Shown here piece by piece: positions 58,682-64,000 of a DNA stretch of 64,000 nucleotides; the first letter of the stretch is position 1, and the number at the start of each line of letters is the position of its first letter. Under the pieces are notes generated by a model, which was not told the DNA's origin, ran no database searches, and saw only the letters and a list, made by a program, of their open reading frames with translations. The DNA comes from Pseudomonas sp. FeN3W (GTDB lineage Bacteria > Pseudomonadota > Gammaproteobacteria > Pseudomonadales > Pseudomonadaceae). Location of the stretch: assembly GCA_030263805.2 (NCBI GenBank), contig CP136010.1, positions 4,479,001 to 4,543,000 on the forward strand, read 5' to 3'. Made by a program: the position numbers and the translations under genes.

Positions 58682-59185
58682 ATGGAAATGCTGAAATTCG
58701 GTAAGTTCACCGCTCTGGCTCTGGCCATGGCTGTTGCTGTCGGTTGTTCCTCCAAGGGCGGCGACGATTCGGGCGAAGGTTCGGGCGCGATCGATCCGAA
58801 TGCTGGTTACGGTGCTGATTCCGGCTCCGTCGATAGCAGCATGAGCGAAGAAGCCGCTCTGCGCGCCATCACCACCTTCTACTTCGAGTACGACAGTTCC
58901 GACCTGAAGCCGGAAGCCATGCGCGCTCTGGACGTTCACGCCAAGGATCTGAAAGGCAACGGCGCTCGCGTCGTACTGGAAGGCCACACTGACGAGCGTG
59001 GTACCCGTGAGTACAACATGGCTCTGGGCGAGCGTCGCTCCAAGGCCGTACAGCGTTACCTGGTCCTGCAGGGCGTTTCCCCGGCTCAGCTGGAACTGGT
59101 TTCCTACGGCGAAGAGCGTCCGGTTGCCATGGGTAACGACGAGCAGTCCTGGGCTCAGAACCGTCGCGTCGAACTGCGTAAGTAA
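58682..59185 (+). CDS. pal: Peptidoglycan-associated lipoprotein (OprL)
   Basis: 167 residues from the ATG at 58682. The lipobox Val-Ala-Val-Gly-Cys places the lipidated Cys at residue 22; a Gly/Ser-rich linker follows. The OmpA-like domain (about 60-167) has LEGHTDERGTREYNMALGERRS, which binds peptidoglycan. Nearly identical to P. aeruginosa OprL as I remember it. Links outer membrane to murein and to TolB. Codon use is very biased, as in highly expressed genes. Confidence 0.97.
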   Translation: MEMLKFGKFTALALAMAVAVGCSSKGGDDSGEGSGAIDPNAGYGADSGSVDSSMSEEAALRAITTFYFEYDSSDLKPEAMRALDVHAKDLKGNGARVVLEGHTDERGTREYNMALGERRSKAVQRYLVLQGVSPAQLELVSYGEERPVAMGNDEQSWAQNRRVELRK

Positions 59186-59191
59186 TTCGTC

Positions 59192-60004
59192 ATGCGTAAG
59201 TACCGTCATGCTCTGACTTTTACAGTGCTCGCGCTGCCGCTGATGGCGGCAGCTCAAGTGCCGGTGGTGGATTACGAAGAGGGTGCCGCTGGCGGCAACT
59301 CGGGTTACTCCACCGCCGCGCCGAGCGGTGACGGTGCCTATGCCGGAGGTGGAGCCACCGCTCCATCTTCGGCGCAGGGCATGCTCTTCATGCAGCTGCA
59401 GCAGATGCAGGAAGAGATCGCGCAACTGCGCGGCATGCTCGAGGAACAACAGAATCAGCTCCAGCGCCTGCAACAAGAGGGGCTGGAGCGCTACCAGGAT
59501 CTGGACCGCCGTCTATCGAGCGGGGCCGCGTCAGGCAATCAGCCTGCTTCGTCCGGCAATACGGCTGCGTCGGCTGGAAGTTCGGCACCTGCCAGTGCCA
59601 GCCAGGGGCAGTCGCAAAGCGCATCGGCCGATCCTGCAAAGGAAAAGCTCTATTACGATGCGGCTTTCGACCTGATCAAGGCGAAGGATTTCGACAAGGC
59701 CAGCCAGGCTTTCGCGGCGTTCCTGCGCAAGTACCCTGACAGTCAGTACGCTGGCAACGCCCAGTACTGGCTTGGCGAGGTCAACCTGGCAAAGGGTGAT
59801 CTGCAAGGGGCCGGCCAGGCATTTGCTCGAGTGAGCCAGGCATATCCGCAGCACAACAAGGTGCCGGATTCGCTCTACAAGCTGGCAGATGTGGAAATCC
59901 GTCTGGGTAACCGGGACAAGGCGCAGGGCATTCTGCGTGAGGTCATCGCCCGGTATCCGAATACATCGGCTGCACAATTGGCTCAGCGTCAGCTCAATCG
60001 CTGA
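59192..60004 (+). CDS. cpoB: CpoB (YbgF), Tol-Pal accessory protein
   Basis: 270 residues with a signal peptide (LMAAAQ). A coiled coil (QLQQMQEEIAQLRGMLEEQQNQLQRLQQE) at about 68-105 forms the trimer, then a Ser/Ala/Gln-rich linker and a TPR domain from about 150 (YDAAFDLIKAKDFDKASQAFAAFLRKYPDSQYAGNAQYWLGE). It coordinates PBP1B with Tol during division. Seven bases after pal, last gene of the operon. Confidence 0.95.
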   Translation: MRKYRHALTFTVLALPLMAAAQVPVVDYEEGAAGGNSGYSTAAPSGDGAYAGGGATAPSSAQGMLFMQLQQMQEEIAQLRGMLEEQQNQLQRLQQEGLERYQDLDRRLSSGAASGNQPASSGNTAASAGSSAPASASQGQSQSASADPAKEKLYYDAAFDLIKAKDFDKASQAFAAFLRKYPDSQYAGNAQYWLGEVNLAKGDLQGAGQAFARVSQAYPQHNKVPDSLYKLADVEIRLGNRDKAQGILREVIARYPNTSAAQLAQRQLNR

Positions 60005-60026
60005 ATCACGCTGGCGACACTGAACG

Positions 60027-60053
60027 AAACCCGCCCATCGCGCGGGTTTTTTC
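60027..60053 (+). terminator. Terminator of the tol-pal operon
   Basis: AAACCCGC and GCGGGTTT pair around a loop of seven bases, followed by TTTT; 23 bases after the cpoB stop. Confidence 0.82.
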
Positions 60054-60091
60054 GTTAGAATCGCCGCCCCTATTTCCCGCAACGGAGGCGG

Positions 60092-60766
60092 ATGGCCTGT
60101 TTAGCCGTCACGCCCGTGGCTGATATGACCCTGCGAATCACCGAGATTTTCTACTCGCTGCAGGGGGAGACGCGGACCAGTGGATTGCCTACTGTGTTCG
60201 TTCGCCTGACCGGCTGTCCCCTGCGCTGTCAATATTGCGATACCGCCTACGCGTTCAGCGGCGGAGAGCTTATGACGCTCGATGCGATCGTCGAGCGGGT
60301 TGCCTCCTACAGCCCTCGTTACGTCTGCGTGACCGGTGGCGAGCCGCTGGCGCAGCCCAACTGTGTGCCTTTGCTGCAGCGACTGTGCGATGCGGGATAT
60401 GAGGTTTCACTGGAGACCAGTGGTGCACTCGACATCTCCGCGGTGGATGAGCGCGTCAGTCGTGTAGTGGACCTGAAAACACCGGGTTCCGCCGAGGTGG
60501 CGCGTAATCGCTACGAGAACATCGCCTGCCTTACACGCAACGATCAGGTCAAGTTCGTCATCTGTTCTCGCGAGGATTATGACTGGGCTGTCAGCAAGCT
60601 GATCGAGTACGGACTGGATCGGCGTGCCGGAGAAGTGTTGTTCTCACCGAGTCACGGCCAGGTTGATGTTCGTGCGCTTGCGGACTGGATCGTCGCCGAC
60701 AATCTGCCGGTGCGCTTGCAGCTTCAGCTGCACAAGATTATCTGGAACGACGCGCCCGGCCACTGA
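60092..60766 (+). CDS. queE: 7-carboxy-7-deazaguanine synthase QueE
   Basis: Radical SAM enzyme of queuosine/preQ0 synthesis. The cluster-binding C-x3-C-x2-C is seen in GCPLRCQYCDTAYAFSGGE; CVTGGEPLAQ follows. Converts 6-carboxytetrahydropterin to CDG. Start choice: ATG at 60092 has GGAGG just three bases before it (short), giving 224 residues; ATG at 60125 would start at MTLRITEIFYSLQGE, the usual family start, but lacks a ribosome site. Upstream of queC by 57 bases. Confidence 0.93.
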   Translation: MACLAVTPVADMTLRITEIFYSLQGETRTSGLPTVFVRLTGCPLRCQYCDTAYAFSGGELMTLDAIVERVASYSPRYVCVTGGEPLAQPNCVPLLQRLCDAGYEVSLETSGALDISAVDERVSRVVDLKTPGSAEVARNRYENIACLTRNDQVKFVICSREDYDWAVSKLIEYGLDRRAGEVLFSPSHGQVDVRALADWIVADNLPVRLQLQLHKIIWNDAPGH

Positions 60767-60823
60767 ATCGCTGGCATGGCGGCCCGCCCCGGGTCGTGAC
60801 CACAGTTTTGAAGGTATCGCGAA

Positions 60824-61498
60824 ATGAACGAGAAGAAAGCAGTCATCCTGCTGTCCGGCGGGCTTGATTCGGCCACGGTGGTCGCCATGGCCCGTGCTCA
60901 GGGCTACGCCTGTTACACCATGAGCTTTGACTACGGCCAGCGTCATCGCGCCGAACTGCAGGCAGCCGAACGTGTTGCCCGGCAACTTGGTGTGGTCGAG
61001 CACAAGGTGATCGGTCTGAGTCTCAACGGCATCGGCGGCTCGGCGTTGACCGACGAAAGCATCGATGTGCCTGAGGCGCCGGGTGAAGGTATTCCGGTCA
61101 CATACGTCCCGGCGCGCAATACCGTGTTTCTCTCATTGGCCCTTGGCTGGGCCGAGGTGCTGGGTGCTCGAGATATTTTCATTGGCGTCAATGCTGTCGA
61201 CTACTCGGGCTACCCGGATTGTCGGCCGGAGTTCGTTGCCGCATTCGAGCGAATGGCCAATTTGGCCACCAAGGCTGGCGTGGAAGGGCTGGGGTTTCGC
61301 ATTCAGGCGCCACTACAGGAGATGAGCAAGGCGCGGATCGTGCAGGAGGGGGCTCGTCTGGGCGTGGACTATGCAGCTACGGTTTCCTGCTATCAGGCCG
61401 ACGCGGATGGGCGTGCTTGTGGTAAGTGCGACAGTTGTCGGTTGCGCGCTGCTGGTTTTGCCGAGGCGGGGTTGGTTGATCCCACTCGCTACTTCTGA
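60824..61498 (+). CDS. queC: 7-cyano-7-deazaguanine synthase QueC
   Basis: 224 residues. ATP pyrophosphatase P-loop VILLSGGLDSATVVAMA at the N-terminus; YVPARNTVFLSLALGWAEVLGA and the zinc-binding cysteines in SCYQADADGRACGKCDSCRLRA at the C-terminus. Uses ATP and ammonia to turn CDG into preQ0. Together with queE it forms the queuosine precursor unit. Confidence 0.96.
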   Translation: MNEKKAVILLSGGLDSATVVAMARAQGYACYTMSFDYGQRHRAELQAAERVARQLGVVEHKVIGLSLNGIGGSALTDESIDVPEAPGEGIPVTYVPARNTVFLSLALGWAEVLGARDIFIGVNAVDYSGYPDCRPEFVAAFERMANLATKAGVEGLGFRIQAPLQEMSKARIVQEGARLGVDYAATVSCYQADADGRACGKCDSCRLRAAGFAEAGLVDPTRYF

Positions 61499-61567
61499 CC
61501 TCCCTGCGCCAGCGCTGGGTGGGGTATCGTCAAGCCAAGCGCTCGCGAATTTTTTTCAAAAAAAAGT

Positions 61568-61595
61568 TTGTTTTCATCAATCAAATCAGTATCAT
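61568..61595 (+). promoter_or_regulatory. tRNA-Lys promoter
   Basis: TTGTTT (61568-61573) and TATCAT (61590-61595) are separated by 16 bases. An A/T-rich tract (61549-61566) upstream resembles an UP element, and a GC-rich GCGCCCCGC discriminator follows, as in stable-RNA promoters under stringent control. Confidence 0.65.
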
Positions 61596-61607
61596 GCGCC
61601 CCGCATT

Positions 61608-61683
61608 GGGTCGTTAGCTCAGTTGGTAGAGCAGTTGGCTTTTAACCAATTGGTCGTAGGTTCGAATCCTACACGACCCACCA
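61608..61683 (+). tRNA. tRNA-Lys (anticodon TTT)
   Basis: 76 bases including an encoded CCA end. Acceptor stem GGGTCGT / ACGACCC is perfect. The D-arm, TTGG / CCAA anticodon stem with loop CTTTTAA (anticodon UUU) and T-arm GTTCGAATC are complete. Very close to the E. coli tRNA-Lys. Confidence 0.98.
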
Positions 61684-61707
61684 GACGCAGCTCCGCTTGG
61701 AGCGAAT

Positions 61708-61741
61708 AAACCGGAGGCCTTTCAGGCGCTCCGGTTTTTTT
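61708..61741 (+). terminator. Terminator after tRNA-Lys
   Basis: AACCGGAG pairs with CTCCGGTT around a small inner GCC/GGC stem; a run of seven T follows. Confidence 0.85.
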
Positions 61742-61885
61742 ATGCCAGCTATTTCGTATCGCATTACTTGACTGCCACGTTTGGCCATAAGTGGAGTTTT
61801 GCTCTACGACCTTAGTAGGTGACTCAAGCGTTTTTAAACGTAATAGACTGCGACCTTCCTGATTGTCCGTTGGTTCGAGGCTCAA

Positions 61886-63382
61886 ATGTATTCTGATCGC
61901 ATCCGCTTGTCCTCTCTGCAGAACAAGGTCATGAGCGCCCAAGAGGCTGCTTCCCTTATTCGCGACGGCATGACCGTTGGCATGAGCGGCTTCACCCGTG
62001 CGGGCGAAGCCAAGGCCGTACCCCTCGCGCTGATCGACCGTGCCAAGGACGAGAAGCTGCAGATCAGCCTGGTCACTGGTGCCAGCCTGGGTAACGATCT
62101 CGATGGCAAGATGGCTTCTGCAGGGCTGCTGGCCCGTCGCATGCCGTTCCAGGCCGATCCGGCACTGCGCAAGGCGATTAACGCAGGTGAGGTCATGTTC
62201 ATCGACCAGCATCTGTCGCACACCGTCGAGCAGATGCGTAATCATCAGATCAAGCGCCCCGACGTCACCATCGTCGAGGCGCTGTGCATCACCGAGGAGG
62301 GCCACATTGTCCCGACCACTTCCGTGGGTAACTCGGCGAATCTGGCCATGTTTGCCGATCAGGTAATCATTGAGCTGAACCTTGCCCACAACCTGAACTT
62401 GGAAGGTCTGCACGACATCTACTTCCCGGGTGAGCGTCCAAACCGCGGTCCGATTCCTTTGACCAACGTCGCCGATCGTCTTGGCGTGACCTCGATTCCG
62501 GTCGATCCGGCCAAGATCGCCGCCATCGTCATCACCAATCAGCCGGACTCCTACTCCACCGTCACTCCGCCGGACGAAGAAACCCAGGCCATCGCCAACC
62601 ATCTGGTCGAGTTCTTCAAGAGCGAAGTCGAAGCCGGCCGTATGGCGAAGAACCTCGGCCCGATGCAGGTCGGTATCGGCAACATCGCCAACGCCGTGAT
62701 GTGCGGTCTGATCGATTCGCCGTTCGAAGACCTGGTGATGTACTCCGAAGTGCTGCAGGACTGCACCTTCGAGCTCATCGATGCGGGCAAGATGACCTTT
62801 GCTTCCGGTTGCTCCATCACCCTGTCCGAGCGCTGCAATGATCGCGTGTTCGGCAACCTGGAAAAGTACAAGGAAAAGCTGATTCTGCGTCCGCAGGAAA
62901 TCTCCAACCATCCTGAGCTGGTGCGTCGTCTTGGCATCATCGGCATCAACACCGCGCTCGAGTTCGACATCTATGGCAATGTCAACTCCACTCACGTGGG
63001 TGGCACCAAGATGATGAACGGCATCGGCGGTTCGGGCGATTTCGCACGTAACGCGCACCTGGCTATCTTCGTGACCAAGTCGATTGCCAAGGGCGGCAAC
63101 ATCTCCAGCGTCGTGCCGATGGTTGCTCATGTCGACCACACCGAGCATGACGTCGAGATCCTGGTGACCGAGCAAGGCCTGGCTGATCTGCGTGGCCTCG
63201 CTCCGCGCGAGCGCGCCCGCGTGATCATCGACAACTGTGTACATCCGTCCTACCGTGATGCGCTGAACAAGTACTTCGACGATGCCTGCAAGAAGGGCGG
63301 TCAGACCCCGCACCTGCTGGGCGAGGCGATGCAGTGGCACATCAACCTGGAAGAACGCGGACACATGCTCAAGGGCGAGTGA
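61886..63382 (+). CDS. Acetyl-CoA hydrolase/transferase family protein (probably succinyl-CoA:acetate CoA-transferase)
   Basis: 498 residues, the length of AarC/Cat1-type CoA-transferases. The N-terminal domain opens with VMSAQEAASLIRDGMTVGMSGFTRAGEAKAVP. The C-terminal domain holds INTALEFDIYGNVNSTHVGGTKMMNGIGGSGDF, whose Glu is the catalytic nucleophile. The likely reaction moves CoA between succinyl-CoA and acetate; propionate as acceptor is possible. Monocistronic, with its own terminator. Confidence 0.9.
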   Translation: MYSDRIRLSSLQNKVMSAQEAASLIRDGMTVGMSGFTRAGEAKAVPLALIDRAKDEKLQISLVTGASLGNDLDGKMASAGLLARRMPFQADPALRKAINAGEVMFIDQHLSHTVEQMRNHQIKRPDVTIVEALCITEEGHIVPTTSVGNSANLAMFADQVIIELNLAHNLNLEGLHDIYFPGERPNRGPIPLTNVADRLGVTSIPVDPAKIAAIVITNQPDSYSTVTPPDEETQAIANHLVEFFKSEVEAGRMAKNLGPMQVGIGNIANAVMCGLIDSPFEDLVMYSEVLQDCTFELIDAGKMTFASGCSITLSERCNDRVFGNLEKYKEKLILRPQEISNHPELVRRLGIIGINTALEFDIYGNVNSTHVGGTKMMNGIGGSGDFARNAHLAIFVTKSIAKGGNISSVVPMVAHVDHTEHDVEILVTEQGLADLRGLAPRERARVIIDNCVHPSYRDALNKYFDDACKKGGQTPHLLGEAMQWHINLEERGHMLKGE

Positions 63383-63390
63383 TCCAAAAG

Positions 63391-63415
63391 AACCGCCGGC
63401 TGATGCCGGCGGTTT
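63391..63415 (+). terminator. Terminator after the CoA-transferase gene
   Basis: AACCGCCGGC / GCCGGCGGTT, a 10-bp perfect stem with loop TGAT, followed by TTCGTTT; starts nine bases after the stop. Confidence 0.82.
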
Positions 63416-63622
63416 TCGTTTGGCAGGGTGCAATGCCCTGCTTTTTACGGCGTTTACCGTGCTTTCCCTTTTGTGGAGGCTTCGGCTAGTATTCCTGCCC
63501 CGTTGAAAGGCAGGAGGCGTGTCTGAACCCTGCGCGCCTCGTCTCTACCGAGAAGCCCGAATGCCCGGTCTAGGCCGTTATACTTGGCGCTTCGTGCAAT
63601 CCCGTGCTGGCAGGACCCGTCC

Positions 63623-64000
63623 ATGACGCAGATACCCGAACGCATCCTCGTGCAGGCTCACCTGGCAGCCAAGCAGCCCAGGCCGCTTACGCCTGAGCAG
63701 GAAGCGCAGCTGCGCAGTGAGATAGCTGCCGAGTTGAAGCGCCAGAATGCGGTGCTGGTGGCGCATTACTACACCGATCCGGTGATCCAGGCATTGGCCG
63801 AGGAAACCGGTGGCTGCGTCTCCGACTCACTGGAAATGGCGCGCTTCGGCAACGAGCATCCGGCCCAGACCGTATTGGTCGCCGGCGTCAAGTTCATGGG
63901 CGAGACGGCGAAGATTCTCAATCCGGAGAAGCGTGTGCTCATGCCCACGCTCGAGGCGACCTGTTCCCTCGATCTGGGTTGCCCTGTCGAAGAGTTTTCG
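63623..64000 (+). CDS. nadA: Quinolinate synthase NadA, N-terminal part (3' end outside window)
   Basis: 126 codons before the right edge. ATG at 63623. The sequence LVAHYYTDPVIQALAEETGGCVSDSLEMARFG and VLVAGVKFMGETAKILNPEKRVLMP is typical of NadA, including the first of the three cluster cysteines region (ATCSLDLGCP). Condenses iminoaspartate with dihydroxyacetone phosphate for NAD synthesis. Complete length cannot be judged. Confidence 0.92.
   Translation, partial: MTQIPERILVQAHLAAKQPRPLTPEQEAQLRSEIAAELKRQNAVLVAHYYTDPVIQALAEETGGCVSDSLEMARFGNEHPAQTVLVAGVKFMGETAKILNPEKRVLMPTLEATCSLDLGCPVEEFS

Noticed and set aside
61619..63433. 604-codon frame opposite the CoA-transferase and over the tRNA
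   Set aside because: It covers a certain tRNA gene and a certain coding gene on the other strand and shows no domain.

Overview
The window is chromosomal DNA from a pseudomonad. GC is high throughout. The best guess is the Pseudomonas stutzeri group (Stutzerimonas), inferred from protein resemblance, from the order purM-DUF2066-hda-wrbA-arsC-proS-porin-slyX-dps-aspS-yebC-ruvCAB-tolQRAB-pal-cpoB-queE/C-tRNA-Lys, which matches the P. aeruginosa layout as I remember it, and from a thiosulfate dehydrogenase pair (tsdBA) known from P. stutzeri. No database search was run. Most genes are ordinary housekeeping genes. I see no prophage, plasmid module, CRISPR array or recognisable defence system.

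Layout. 1-4.7 kb: end of a methyltransferase gene, a DUF305 membrane protein, a retropepsin-like protease, a LysR/TetR regulator pair and a Tsx/OmpK-type outer-membrane channel. 4.9-9.4 kb: a complete curli-type functional amyloid locus on the minus strand (csgD-E-F-G, then csgB-A). Its CsgA is nearly three times the usual enterobacterial length. 9.7-13.6 kb: LysE exporter, VOC protein, short-chain dehydrogenase, MetR and an ExoD-like protein. 13.7-18.2 kb: metE, glpD, ybaK. 18.2-23.3 kb: ankyrin protein, di-haem cytochrome, small conserved genes and tsdBA. 23.5-30 kb: a FabH-like ketoacyl synthase, csdE/csdA sulfur transfer, dapD, two thioredoxin-fold proteins and dapC.

30-44 kb: lipoproteins, purMN, DUF2066, a PerM-type permease, hda, the arsC-wrbA-DUF2069 operon, a YihY protein, thiol and murein enzymes, and proS. 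44.3-46.8 kb: an OprD-family porin gene split by an IS3-family insertion sequence. Removing 1221 bp of element plus one 3-bp target copy restores a continuous 413-residue porin frame. 47-49 kb: HIT protein, slyX, a membrane-anchored cold-shock protein and a Dps-like protein. 49.6-60 kb: aspS, yebC, ruvCAB and the whole envelope-constriction operon ybgC-tolQRAB-pal-cpoB. 60-64 kb: queE, queC, tRNA-Lys(UUU), an acetyl/succinyl-CoA transferase and the start of nadA.

Themes: cell-envelope functions dominate (curli secretion, Tol-Pal, porins, Tsx, murein lytic enzyme). With them go methionine, lysine/diaminopimelate, purine, NAD and queuosine biosynthesis, and periplasmic redox (tsdBA, di-haem cytochrome). 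The items most worth a second look are the long-repeat curli locus, the precise IS interruption of the oprD-like gene (including the element's translational frameshift signal), and the membrane-anchored cold-shock protein.
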